Shown here in pieces: positions 12,601 through 24,119 of a stretch of 64,000 bases of DNA (the first letter of the stretch is position 1; every line of letters begins with the position of its first letter). The stretch covers positions 7,439,522 through 7,503,521 of the forward strand of contig CM039211.1 of NCBI GenBank assembly GCA_008360975.2. The letters are read 5' to 3'. Source of the stretch: Lichenostomus cassidix (lineage: Eukaryota > Chordata > Aves > Passeriformes > Meliphagidae). A program made the translations under genes and the position numbers. The notes below the pieces were generated by a model. It was not told the origin of the DNA and did not search any database. It was given only the letters and a program-made list of their open reading frames with translations.

Positions 12601-13969
12601 ATTGGCACTTCACAGATGCTTGTCTAGGGCTCTGCCACCCAGACTTCAATTTGCACAGCAAGGTACCTGCGCTAAATATACTCCTCAACATTTGAGACAT
12701 TTTTCCTCCTAATTTCCTAGCAAATACCTGTCCCTGAGTATGACCTTTCAGCTCAAATTGCCTGCTGAAATGTTTCGTTCAAACTGATTCCTCTCTTTAA
12801 CCTCTTCATCTAGTCAATTACAAATTTTCTGGAAGACTCCTGCCACAGATAATATCAAATTGCAAAGAGAAACTGCCTAAAGTATTTTGTTAATATAATA
12901 TGACTCATAATTTGCTTGATATTGCACTGTTTGTTATACCATTGCCTGCTAGAATGAACTCTTGACTGTTTTTAATAGTCTGTCTCATCACTTATTAGCT
13001 ATGGCACTTATTTGAACTTTGCCTGTGTGGTGAGGTCAGCATCATGGCATCGAAATCTGGGGTGGGAGATGAAATAAAACCCTTTGGTAAACCTCTGAAG
13101 AATGTTAGGAGTGAGAAGTTTCTGCAGAGTACATCATACACAAGGCTCCTTTTCAGGTAGTGAAACCAGCCCAAGTTGTTGTCTCAAGCTAAAATTGCCC
13201 GTGCAGCTTTTTGGGACACTCCTCAACACAACTTTCATAAACACGGGCTTTCTTGACAAGGTCTGGAAGGAGTTTGTGAGTCTAGGAATTGTTCCAAGTG
13301 CACAGTGTGTCCCTTTAAAGGTGAGGAAGAGGATGAGGGTAGATGGAGAGGTCTGCACAAATTTGTTCAGCAGTGCAGAGGCATTGAGTCCTGGGTTTGT
13401 CTAGGGAACACAGAAGCACAGGCCTTCCATTGCCTTGAAGATTCCGATTGCTAGCAATCTCTCCTGAAGAATGTATTTGTGCTCCCTCATGTGCAGACTC
13501 ACAGCACAGGCTGTGCTGGCAGAGCTGGGTAGAGCAGGCTCTGGTCTAAATGGCATTTTGACCTTGCATTTTTTGTTCGGTGAATGACATCCTGGATATA
13601 TGTGCTGGTGGCACATGCCAGTGAACTTGCTCAGCAATCGTGTGGAGCCTGTTTTAGGTGGGGATGGCAAAATCAGCTGCTCCTGGGTCTCCTGGCCTGA
13701 ACTACAAGCTCTCCAATGTTGTGCTGATCTGCAAGGCAAAAAAAATTTGTTTTGCTTAATCAGCTAAAAAACGTGAACAAGCTCTGGTCAGGAGAGAGGC
13801 TGGGACTGGTGGGTAGTGGGGACCTCAGGAGGTTTATCTACAGCTTCCTGGTTGGTAACATTTTGGTAAAGACAGGTATTAAAATGAAAAAGGACGTAGA
13901 GAAGAGAGTTTAAACATGGTTAGAGAATATTTGTGTAGAAAATGTTAACTTCATTGAATAAAAATCAAT

Positions 13970-14233
13970 TTTGGGAGGTTTTCTGGAGATCATCCAGTCT
14001 GATCTCATACCCAAGCTGGATCAAGTCATTCAGGGCCTGGTCTGGCCAAGGACAAGACATCTCCAAGGATGGATATTTGGTATTTTCTTGGGGGTCCTGT
14101 GCTGGTGCTTAATGTCTCCCACAGAGAACCTTTTCTCCTGAAATCCAGTCAGAATTGCTTTTGCTGCAAGTTGGGACAGTTCACTCTTTTCTCCTCACTG
14201 TGCATCAGGGAAGAGCCTGTCTTCATATTTCCT
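13970..14233 (-). mobile_element. CR1 LINE remnant, old
   Basis: Read on the plus strand this is the complement of a CR1 3' end: GGAGATCATCCAGTCTGATC, then CAAGCTGGATCAAGTCATTC, CATCTCCAAGGATGGA, and after a diverged stretch CTCCTGAAATCCAGTCAGAA and the TTCTCCTCACTG segment. The order of segments matches CR1 but substitutions are many and the terminal octamer tail is missing, so this is one of the older copies in the window. Confidence 0.8.
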
Positions 14234-17176
14234 ATAATCCTTTCTATTTTAGTTGTGAATAGTCTCTGTTCATGGCTACTCTAGTTTGGTCTAGTTGTTC
14301 TCAGGATTGAGGTTAGGAGTTAGGCATCTCCAACAGCACATTTGCTCACTGTGGCTGTAGTTTTTCTGCAGCTTTTGCATTGAATGGATGGCAAAATCAG
14401 AGCTCAAGAGAATTCAACTTAGTTTGTGCTATTCCCAGTTCATACAGGCTGATCTTAATTCAGCCTGTGACTCTGATGACACATATTGAATATTTCTATA
14501 AGGCAAATACACTTTCATTGCCCCAGTAGTGAGGTCACTTACTTGAAGTGACTGAATTATTATTTTAAGACAATACTACACAGTAGAAAATTATTGTGTG
14601 CCTTTTTGCTGTTTTCAGCTGTATTCCCCACACTGGTGGAGCTCAGTAAGTTCTCCATATCTGGGCAGGAATGCAGCAGGCCTAGGAACTGTCAGGCTGC
14701 TTTGTTCAGCCTTTTCCTTGCAAAACCCAGAGGAAGCCAATGCAGTCTGTCTGCAAGACTTCTTATTACATACCATGTTGTGCGGTTTCCCTATGGAAAA
14801 TATATGGCTGGAAGGAATGTCTCGTGTTGAACCACTAGAATGTGAAAAATTTGGGAATCTGGTTTTGTTACATAGCTCCATACCCACTCTTCAAAAGAAA
14901 AGCACCAGAAAGGAAAGGCTCTTTGTCATATCCTGGAGTTATTATCTCCTTTATTCGCTATTTACTGCAGGAGGTTGTAACAGCCTTATGTTATTCTAAA
15001 GATTATTTTAGTCTGTCAGAAAGATGAAAGGAGAGGGAAAAACAGGCAAGAGAGGAAGGGAATTAGTGCTCCTAGCAAGTGGAATTTAGTGCTAGATTCT
15101 AGTTGAAAGAAGCAAAGAGAGCAAAGCGAAGGAGGACATATTTTCGTCCTGTTTAATGGCATGGGTTTTGTTAGCAGTGTAATCATCCCACGGAAACCTC
15201 CAGCAGAGAGAGGTAAACAGTGATGCTGAGAAGAAATTTTGACATTCATGACTCACTCCACTCTTTTGCATGGGGTAGTTCCTAATGGTATTCCTGTCAG
15301 AATTCAGTGACCTCCAGTACCTGCTGCTTTTTTTTGGGTTATGAGAGTGTATCCCGACATAGCAGTCTTTTCTAATACTTTATGAGTTTTCAGTAATTTT
15401 TCATGAGAAAGGAATTTCTGTAGAGTCTGAATGTCAAAATGAAAAATTCCACGTAAATCAATTTTATTTTTATATATTTTTTTCCTTTAAATTGTAAAAT
15501 CATGAGATGCCGCTCAGAAAAGATAACATTTTGATTCTTTGGTAATGTAATACTGTACATGGAGGACACAAAGGATTGAAGGTAAAACCACTGAAAATAA
15601 TTAAATTTCCAATTAAATTATTTTTATGATCCTGAAGTTGAAATGAACATTTTAACTTGGTTTGCACTCTGAATGCTTCTGCAAGCCCTTAATTCTTTAC
15701 CCCAGGAAAATGAAAATGTCCGACAAGCATGACTGATATTTACCAACAATAAATAATACGGTTTCTAAATACAGTCTCCAAGGAAAATACATAGTATTTT
15801 CCTTGAATTCGTAGGATAATAGAATTCTTTCCCAGTGGTTCTGTGCTTTGGCAAGATATTTTCTTGGATACTGGGAACCAGCAATTACAGACAGACTGAA
15901 ACAGTAAAAGAGGGAACATCTGAAGTGATTTCTTACACATTGCTGTAAGTCACTCTCCTGTTTTAAATTAGTAAGATCTAAAATATCATGGTAGCAGATG
16001 TCGGTCTCTGAGGGTAAACATTTCAGAATGGAAATCTCTCTGTGTGTCTCCTGCTTTGCATATATAATATTAACAGCACACAAACTTACCTTGTCTTTCT
16101 AAGAAAAGCTTTCACCGACATTGAATAGTTGGCTTACTTAGACAAAAGTTAATAATATTAAGAGGGATAATAATTTTCTTTTGCCTGAATGAATTCTAAG
16201 GGCCTATGGATATGTATGATAGTTAAAATAATAATTCCTTTTCTTTTTTGTTTTGCTATCTATATTCATTTTAAGAGAGGAACATGACTTATCCTTAGGA
16301 AAAAAGCATCTAATTTTTGCATGAAAACCTGGGTTTTGCAAAATGTGGGCCATGATAACAGGGTCAGGGGAAGTGAATGCTGGAAGATATACACAATGAA
16401 ATAAGTAGGATTTACTCTTGATGTCTATTGCAAACAGGAGAACTTTCAACAAGGTTCAAAGGGTATTGATTGTTAGATTATTGGAGAAGATTACTTTTTT
16501 CAACAACGCACAATATACTGCTTTTATAAATAAGCTGTCTTTCTTAATTTTTCCTTAGCATTAAAAAGAATCCCATTCCCACTGCCAAATATAATATATT
16601 TTGTGTAGAATCAAATAAAAATGTTTTGAATTTCCAAGAAAAGCTTATACTCCCCTCAGGTAAGGTGAGTTTAGTGCCTGCTAGTGGCATGCAATAGTCA
16701 TTAAAAATGGTGAGTGATTAAACTTATCACAAGATGAAGCTTCTCATTTGCCAATTAGAATATTAATCAGAAGTGTTAATCAGACCTAGGATCTTAATTT
16801 TCTCTATCTATTCTGGAAACTTAGAACAGATCGTGCACTTTCTAAAGATTAAGAAAGAACCTGGAAAACATGACACAGAAGCATACATGGATTCTTTCTT
16901 CCATTCTTCCCCCCCCTCCACATAAATATTTTAAATACAGCAGTTTTATAATTTACTTTGAACAACACCAAAATGTAGCATTCTTGAGAAGAATGACTGT
17001 CTCAATACTGGGGCTTAGGAGAGTTAACGTCAGATGGTGACCTGAAAAGCTCATGTAGAATCACCAGCCTTTATTTAATTTGTGGTCATGGCAGCAGTCA
17101 TCTGTGAGAGCTGCCTAAGAGGAGTAAAGTAGTTTTGAGTAGTCTCCATAGCTGGTGTTAGTTTGCTGTTTACAGC
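14234..17176. other. Unique AT-rich non-coding sequence
   Basis: No gene or mobile element recognised. Frames of 133 codons (plus, about 14.6-15.0 kb) and 128 codons (minus, about 15.7-16.1 kb) exist. Each overlaps other open frames and has no recognisable domain, so I treat them as chance. Confidence 0.5.
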
Positions 17177-17637
17177 TGTCCTAGGTTGCAATATAGATGT
17201 AGTTAAGTATTCTATTACCACCAGCTGTGGGCCATTAGCTGCTATCAGCTGCTAATGACCCACCCCACATGACAGACAATGGGCCATCAGGGACCCACCG
17301 TGTGACTCATGGACTTATCCCATTGTGGGATGCTCTGCCCAGGAGGGAGGGGCCAGGTGTTCCCACCTGGATATAACCTGGCCTTGGAACTGCCTGAGCT
17401 AGCCCTGTCTACTGGGTTCTCAGAGGACAAGAGCTACCACTGGCTCTTCAGCTGGAGACTAGACCTTCACAGGATCACTGCTTCAACTGGACTACTTCAG
17501 TTGGACTGCTACCACCACCCTAACAGGGTGTTAGGTTGTATCTGACTTTGTCAGTGCTTTTCCTTGTATTATTTCACTTATTTTTAATTTCAGTCTTGAC
17601 TTGTGATCTCCCACTGGTTTGTTTTCAAACCAATACA
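17177..17637 (+). mobile_element. Solo LTR, copy A of an inverted pair
   Basis: A 461-bp element running from TGTCCTAGGTTGCAATAT to CAAACCAATACA, flanked on both sides by ACAGC (17172-17176 and 17638-17642), a perfect 5-bp target duplication. Five-base duplications are typical of ERVL-type elements, and no internal retroviral sequence remains, so this is a solo LTR left by LTR-LTR recombination. An ATATAA motif sits at 17371-17376. A second copy lies inverted at 20503-20963: I count about 19 mismatches and no length difference (about 96% identical). A 78-codon frame inside is shared by both copies but shows no sign of selection. Confidence 0.93.
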
Positions 17638-18801
17638 ACAGCCCAGGTGTTTAACTGGTGTGTGGAATCCTGAGGACTACTGGGAGCAAGAGGGTGAGTT
17701 ACACCATTGATTGATTGATTGATTGATTGATTTTGATTAGAACAAGATGTTAAAGTTTTGTGTGTCTGGATACAGAAGAAACAGGAAGAAGTTGTAAAAT
17801 TTCTTCCAGGAAGTAGCATTCATTCTTAGGGGTTTGTTTGTCTCAATACCTGTTTGTACTTTTTTGACATCTTTTCCCCCTTTTAATCTCTTTTAGTACT
17901 CGGATAATTGTACTAGAGACTGAGTCCCTCCATCTCTTTCCCAGTCCTCTCCAGCTGCACATAAGTGACTTTGAGTCATCCCAATAGGAATCTGGCTGTA
18001 TCATGCATCCCATTGCCCTCTCCTCCACTGCTGTGATGATCCCTTCAGAGACATGCCCACATTTTCCAGCCTGGCAGACAGCCCACTCTCCCATCCTCTG
18101 AGCTGCTTCTGGAATTGCCCATTCTAAGGAGTCATATAAACCTACTTGTTTTGCTGTTCATATGAAATTCCTACCCTGCATTTTCCTCCTGTTTGCATAT
18201 CACTCTATGATTTGGCCCGATTTCACCTTTATGTCTGTCTATTATCCTTATGCCACTTTCTGTTTTTATTATTTCTTCTTCTCCACACTTTTTGGGGAAG
18301 AGCTGCTTCATAGTTCTTACTTTCTGTTTTCACCTAATGCAACTAATCCCTTCCTTGGGAATATCTTTGCTTTGGTAGCTTTCTTCCTTCTTCTGTCCTC
18401 ACATTCTTCCACAGGCAACCCATCTAAAACAGGGAATTCTTCTGCTACTCTTCTCTGTGAGGTACCTCTCAGTCTTGGGTTACCTACCCATTTTCTGCAC
18501 CATTATGATTATGAATCTCTATCAAACTCTGTTCTCTACAGTTGCATTTAAGTCTGGGGTCTCGTAATTTCTTGCCTTGGTTAGGCCAAATGTTGCACAG
18601 CAATGGTTTATGCCAGATATCCCTCTGCAGAGAGACATTCCTCTGCCTCTGCACTTTCTCATTTGTGTCATGCCAAGCCTTCAGTCATTTCCAGCTGCTT
18701 CTCTCTGTGTTTTATCACTGACAATGTTTTCGATTCCACTGGCCTTAAAAAGGAAAGAACAATATCTCTCAACATGTCTGTTATGGTCTTTGCTTTATTA
18801 G
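17638..18801. other. Pyrimidine-rich spacer between LTRs
   Basis: From about 17.85 to 18.56 kb the plus strand is rich in C and T (TTCTTCTTCTCC, TTCTTCCTTCTTCTG), which leaves a 129-codon plus-strand frame open. Its N-terminus looks hydrophobic like a signal peptide, but that follows from T-rich codons. No gene is called. A TTGA microsatellite lies near its left end. Confidence 0.55.
17704..17733 (+). repeat. (TTGA)n microsatellite
   Basis: About seven uninterrupted TTGA (GATT) units. It is a simple tetranucleotide repeat likely to vary in length between individuals. Confidence 0.95.
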
Positions 18802-19892
18802 TGTGGTGTGTTGACCCTGAGACTGGATGCCAGGTACCCATCAAAGCCCTTCTGTCACTCCCCTCCACAGCTGGACAGGGGAGAGAAAATATCATGAAAG
18901 GCTTATGAGTTGAGATAACAACAGGGAGAAATCACTCACTGATTACAATCAGAGGCAAAACAAATTCGACTTGGGGAAATGAGTTGAATTTACTACCAAT
19001 GAAAATCAGAGCAGGATAATAAGAAATAAAAAAAATATTCAAACCAGCTTCCCCCTACCTGTCCCTCCTTTCCGGACTCTACCTCTTCTCCAAGAGGCCC
19101 ATGGAGATGGGGAATGGGGGTTATGGTCATTTCATCACACTTTGTTCCTGCTGCTGCTCATGGAGAGGAGTTCATACCCTGCTCCAGTGCAGATTCTCTC
19201 TCAAAGGACACATTTCTTTGTGAGCTTCTCCAACATGAGTCCTTCCCACAGGCTGCAGTTCTTCATGAACTGTTGCAACACAGGTCCCTTTCCACATGGT
19301 GCAGTCCGTCAGGAGCACACAGTCCCCAGAGGGTCACAATCCTGACAGCAAACCGGCTTCTGTCTGGGCGCCTCTCTCCACAGAGCCACAGGTCCTACCA
19401 GGAGCCTCCTACCAGGAGCCTGCTACAGCAAGGGCTTCCCATGGCATCACAGCCTTTCTTGGGGATCTCCCGGCTCCAGCATGGGCACCTCTATGGGCTG
19501 CAGGTGGATCTCTGCACCCCCGTGGATCTCCATGGGCTGCAGGCACACAGGAGCTTCACCATAGGCTGCACCACGAGCTGCAGGGGAATCTCAGCTCTGG
19601 AGTACCTCCTGCCCCTCCTTCAGCACTGCCCTGGGTGTCTGCAGAGCTGTTCCTCTCCTATGTTCTCACCCCGTTCTTCTCTGAGCACAATTGCATCTGT
19701 GAAATAATTTGTTTTCCTTCTTAAATTTGTTGTCACAGAGGCCTTTCCACCATTGCTGATGGGTTCAGCCTTGGTCAGTGACAGATCCATCCTGGAGCCA
19801 GCTGGCACTGGCTGTGTTGGCCATGGGGGAAGCTTCTGGCAGCTTCTCCTAGAAACCACCCCATAACCCACCACTATCAAAACCTGGCCACA
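18802..19892 (-). mobile_element. Long solo LTR of an avian ERVL-like element
   Basis: On the minus strand the element begins TGTGGCCAGGTTTTGATAGT and ends AGGGTCAACACACCACA, giving TG...CA ends and about 1.09 kb. The middle (about 19.15-19.60 kb) consists of degenerate repeats built around CTGCAGCCCATGGAGATCCA-like units, and the 3' part carries the AATTTCCCCAAGTCGAATTT-like and GAGTGATTTCTCCCTG-like segments that I associate with common avian ERVL LTRs. The expected AATAAA appears changed to AGTAAA. No target duplication is visible (flanks ATTAG and CGAAC), so one border may be eroded. Long frames here (197 codons plus, 142 plus, 93 minus) are repeat-derived and are not genes. Confidence 0.8.
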
Positions 19893-20502
19893 CGAACTCA
19901 ACCCAGCTAGCTGCCCTTCATAAAATGGAGAACAAGTGTCATAGTTACGAAAGTTACGCTTCTTTCCTCATGCATAATGAAAGTGGCAGAATTCCTGCTT
20001 TAAATGTAAAATTTGTTGATGTTAACTGTGGAAACTCAAGCTGTATAATTAGTTGGAAACCTTTACAAAATTAAAAGCAAGTGTCTGGGATTATATGGAA
20101 AAGTCAGTTACTAGCATTTGCGTAAATACTGTATTGAAGGGGGGAAAAAAGGAGAAGAATGGATTCAGAAAGATCCACAGCTAGGCAGTAATACTACTCC
20201 ACTGCTAGGGGCCTCTACTCAGGACATTGCCATTAGAATTGGGAAGATTTTTTTAGATATGTCAGGTTTCATCATCACCAATATCTGAATGCTGTCAAAT
20301 TCAACCACCTAAAGCCATTAACCATTAAAGCATCAAGACTTAGAAGAAAATGAACTGGACAGTTTACAGTTTTCAGGAAGTGCCAATTTCTACCCTTTAC
20401 CCACCAAAAAAAGTTGAGATTTTTGGGGAGGCATATCCATACTCAGCATCTGATAGGAAGTCATAGCTCCCAGTGAAACGACACTGCTTCATCCTCACTG
20501 AG
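19893..20502. other. Unique AT-rich non-coding sequence
   Basis: Short unique spacer between two LTRs; no gene or repeat recognised. Confidence 0.6.
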
Positions 20503-20963
20503 TGTTTTGGTTTGAAAACAAACTAGTGGGAGATCACAAGTCAGGATTGAAATTAAAAATAAGTGAAATAATACAAGGAAAAGCACTGACAAAGTCAGAT
20601 ACAACCTAACACCCTGTTAGGGTGGTGGTAGCAGTCCAACTGAAGTAGTCCAGTTGAAGCGGTGATCCTGTGAAGGTCCAGTCTCCAGCTGAAGATCCAG
20701 TAGTAGCTCTGGTCCTCTGGGAACCCAGTAGACAGGGCTACCTCAGGCAGTTCCAAGGCCAGGTTATATCCAGGTGGGAACACCTGGCTCCTCCCTCCTG
20801 GGCAGAGCATCCCACAATGGGATAAGTCCATGAGTCACACGGTGGGTCCCTGATGGCCCATTGTCTGTCATGTGGGGTGAGTCATTAGCAGCTGATAGCA
20901 GCTAACAGCCCACAGCTGGTGGTAATAGAATACTTAAATCCATCGATATTGCAACCCAGGACA
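20503..20963 (-). mobile_element. Solo LTR, copy B of an inverted pair
   Basis: A 461-bp element in the opposite orientation to copy A at 17177-17637. On the minus strand it runs from TGTCCTGGGTTGCAATATCG to CAAACCAAAACA. It is flanked by a perfect 5-bp target duplication CTGAG (20498-20502 and 20964-20968). This duplication differs from that of copy A, so the two are independent insertions and not the result of a segmental inversion. The canonical AAAACA end here shows that copy A carries a substitution at its end. No internal retroviral genes are attached. Confidence 0.93.
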
Positions 20964-21294
20964 CTGAGTCTGGATGAAAAAGGTTGTGTACTAGGCTAGA
21001 CAGAAACTGGTGATCCAGAAATAATATTTTCACCACAGGTTTATATATTTATGTCTGTTTTGATGAAAGCCAAAGTCCCAGATTTTCACACAGTCCCTGT
21101 TATTTGAAAGCAACTTTAAAGTGGTAATTCCAGGTGTCAGTTCTCATAACGCTGTTTCTGAATTTTAAACCAGGTAATCCAAAGTGACCACTCTTAGAAG
21201 GCAGATGAAGAAGCTATTTTTTCCTGTTATGTGTTAGAACTCAGCTGTATGATTTGTTTCCGCAGATCAGTTCCACAAGTGCTTAATAACAGCA
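20964..21294. other. Unique non-coding spacer
   Basis: Short AT-rich spacer between the solo LTR and a CR1; nothing further seen. Confidence 0.6.
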
Positions 21295-21484
21295 GCATTG
21301 GAACAGCTTCCCAGGGCAGTGGTCACAGCACCAGCCTGTCTGAGCTCAATAAGCCTTTGGACAGCACTTCCAGGCACATGGTGTGACTCTTGGAGAGTCT
21401 TGCACAGGGCCACGAGTTGGACTCAAATATCCTGAGGGGGTTCCCTCGAACTCAGCTTCTTCTATAATTCTATGAATTCTATGA
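21295..21484 (+). mobile_element. CR1 LINE, short 3' end
   Basis: Typical CR1 terminal segment: GGAACAGCTTCCCAGGGCAG, TGGTCACAGCACCAGCCTG, GGACAGCACTTCCAGGCACA, GTGACTCTTGGAGAGTCTTG, then CTCAGCTTCTTCTATAATTC and tandem ATTCTATGA-type units at the tail. Only about 190 bp are present, a strongly 5'-truncated insertion. It belongs to the same CR1 subfamily type as the copy at 50.8-51.4 kb. Confidence 0.95.
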
Positions 21485-21529
21485 AGTGTTAAAACACATT
21501 CTGACTACCAAGCAACAGATTATTTTTGC

Positions 21530-22345
21530 ACTCCTTTTATTGACAATTATGCAGTTTATTGCTTCAAAAATTCTCTTGTTTCAGTTCTATTGCAGTGAGA
21601 CATGTGTCTCTCTTTGTAGGAAGTGGAGAATTTGCAATTTTATGACTGCATGTGGAAATTATCACTTTCTGTTTTGCCTTTTTTCTTCTTGTCTTGCTGA
21701 GCAGTCTGCTCCTGCTGCTGCAGGAAGCTCTCTTGTAGCAACCTTGTGTTTGACCTTACAGCACAGGTTACTCATGGCAACTAGGAATTCTTCTGTGGAT
21801 GGCACTTTGTCTTGCTGTTCAAGCTGTAAATTAATTTTTCTTCCTAAGTCATCATTGAAGCACCTCAAAGATTCCTGCACTGATGAGACAGGGGGTGAAC
21901 ATTTGCTAGTGAGTAAGCAGAATGATAAAGTCTCTGAGCCACTAGCGCTGCTCATGGAAGGAGATGCAATCTTGCAGGATAAGGTGTAGACCTTGGTGAC
22001 TGGCCATAATTTTCAGATCACATTTTTAGCAAATCATGTGCTTGCTCCTTCCTTCTCGTTTCTAGCATTTCCATCCCATATGTCCAGGGAAGAAATTCAG
22101 ATATTTGCTAGATTGCTACACAAGGACTTTCACATTCATTTTATTCTCTTCTGTGAGCTTTTTCCCTTGGAATACAATTTTGAGAGGAATTTGGAGGAGA
22201 AGCGGCTGCTGTGAAGCAAGGTGCAAATTGGCGTGAGCATTGATGACAGGACTAAGTCTTTCAGAGAGGGTTCTGGTTTGTTCATCCACAGAATGATACA
22301 GAAATTGTCGTGGATTTGTGGATGGTACAGATGGAAAAGTCATAT
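21530..22345 (-). pseudogene. Possible decayed coding fragment (unidentified)
   Basis: On the minus strand an open segment at 22343-22116 is followed, after a gap and frame change, by another open for about 115 codons (about 22011-21662), rich in Ser, Lys, Glu and Gln (contains LQLEQQDKVPSTEEFLVAM). The next frame continues with ESFLQQQEQTAQQDKKKKG, ending near 21640. Two AATAAA signals on this strand follow within about 100 bases. Hydrophilic, coiled-coil-like composition, several frame changes and trailing poly(A) signals together would fit a pseudogene or degraded 3' exon. I recognise no protein family. The plus strand is also open over about 168 codons here, from a GTG, which weakens the case. 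No splice acceptor was found. Confidence 0.22.
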
Positions 22346-24119
22346 TTGATCATCTGGTTCATCCATCTTAGAGCACAGGGTTATTCAGCAGAACATATGT
22401 TTCTAATATTTTGTCCAACCTGTTTTTATAGGCTGGGTGATGAGTCATGGGGCTTACACCATCCCCAAAGGACCAGTATTCCATGTTTAATCAAATTTCA
22501 ATGCTGGGAAGATTTTTTTTCTGCTGTAGGTTTTCGATTTGTTAATTTTATTTTGTTACATTTACTTATCTCTTCTAAACACTTCCTCTCAGTTTTCATG
22601 TTTGAGTTCTTCATCTATATCTTTGCTCCTATCAGATCATGGTATTTTAAACAGGGCAAGTTGTTGAAGCCTATCTTTATTTTTGCCTGGCACATTGCCT
22701 TATAAAACTCTCTGTTCATTTATGTATCATTTAACCTTCAGACTTAAACATTTTGGAAAGTTCAGCCATATCCAAGGACTGTATGAGGCAAAAATACCCA
22801 TGCTCCCTTCTGTGTTAATATAAGCAATATAGTCATTCAGTGAAGCTCTGCACACCCATGTTTTGAAGCAGGGCTGGGAGATTTGGCAGGAAGGGTGGCT
22901 GCTTACAACCAAAATGTGTCCCTTGACATCACTGAAAAATGTATTTTAGACAAATGATGAGTCCAAAAAAAAAGAAGTAATCTCTCAGGAGTGTAGTGGG
23001 AACTTGTCAGAGGATAGCTCTTGGTTTTTGAGAGTGGAAGACCCTCTGTCCAGCTGTGTCTGCTCAGGGATGAGGGGACTGTGACTGTGCCAGCTCTCTG
23101 CTCCAGTGCAGGGCTGAGAACCCCCTGCAGGCAGAGCCCCACCTTGCCTGGGGACATGGGGCACCCTCCTGGTGCTGGAACAAAGCTGGCACCAGGGAAG
23201 CAGGAGAGGAAAGGAGGAGGAAGAATAGACCCCGAAGAGAAGGATATGTCCAAGCTGGGAAGGAGAGCAGTCAAAGAAAACAGTATAGGCTAGGAAGGAG
23301 CACAAAACTCCCTGTCATATGTCCCCTCCCAGAACTGGGCATATGATAACAGGTAGGACGGCAGATACTTCTGTACCCTATAGAGATGAGCACCTGTATT
23401 TTCCGTCCTAGTTTTACTGACTTAGTTTTTACTTCCAGGCTGTTTTTTTTTCCTGATTGGACCCTTAAGTAGTTCCATTCCCATCTCATCTCTTGTCTCA
23501 TGTTCTCCTGAACACCCTTCCAGCCAAAGGCAGCTCCCTGTTTTCCCCATCTCCTAGATTCCCATCTCCCCATCTTGCACTCCACTTCCTTTCAACAGCA
23601 ACTAGCTGTATATGTTAACATATTTAGGACTGTGTTCTCTTATTAGGTACTCAGAAGTGCAGTGGAATATCCAGAATGACAGATTTGTACATAGTGATAG
23701 GAATCATGTCTTCTATCATCTCAGTAAATATGAACAGAGCATGAAGAACCTCTCAACAAAAAATACCATCAAACCCTCCTCAATTCAGTGGCCATTTCAC
23801 TATTATATTTAGTAGTAGTACTGGGTTTTGATAAAAATCAAGATTTTATCAAACTGCATAAACAAATAGTTCTCTTGACCTAGGTGAGATGAAGGAAAAT
23901 GAACATTGCTTCATGCATTAAGAAGGTAAGCTAGTTTTGCCTCCAGGGATTTTCCTTCACTAAGAGGCTAAAAGGCTGTCAGATATTAAGGGCAAAGTTG
24001 CAAATTACAATACTGGAGTAACTTTCACTGCATTGAACATTACTAGGCCAGTCATAAATCAATATGAATTTGCATTTATTAGTCTCCTTGCTGTCAGTAT
24101 CAAAAGATGCTGATACTTC

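Larger units (their letters stand above)
8059..13969. other. Unique non-coding sequence
   Basis: Nearly 6 kb without a supported gene or mobile element. It contains small local duplications (see 8972-9001 and 9645-9676) and a GC-elevated stretch at about 12.16-12.70 kb. The frames in that stretch (up to about 90 codons) overlap each other in two frames and lack recognisable protein similarity. Confidence 0.5.

Noticed and set aside
15697..16083. 128-codon minus-strand frame in AT-rich DNA
   Set aside because: Overlapped by a 66-codon frame in another phase, no recognisable similarity, and a plausible chance length for a 64-kb window.
18162..18551. 129-codon plus-strand frame with a signal-peptide-like start
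   Set aside because: Pyrimidine-rich DNA yields hydrophobic residues and few stops. No downstream domain or splice structure is visible.
19114..19707. 197-codon frame, the longest in the window
   Set aside because: It lies entirely inside the solo LTR at 18802-19892 and on the strand opposite to the element. It reflects the LTR's repeated GC-rich units.
17638..20502. The inverted LTRs as the two ends of one provirus or a composite element
   Set aside because: A provirus has LTRs in the same orientation, and each copy here has its own different 5-bp target duplication. They are separate solo insertions.
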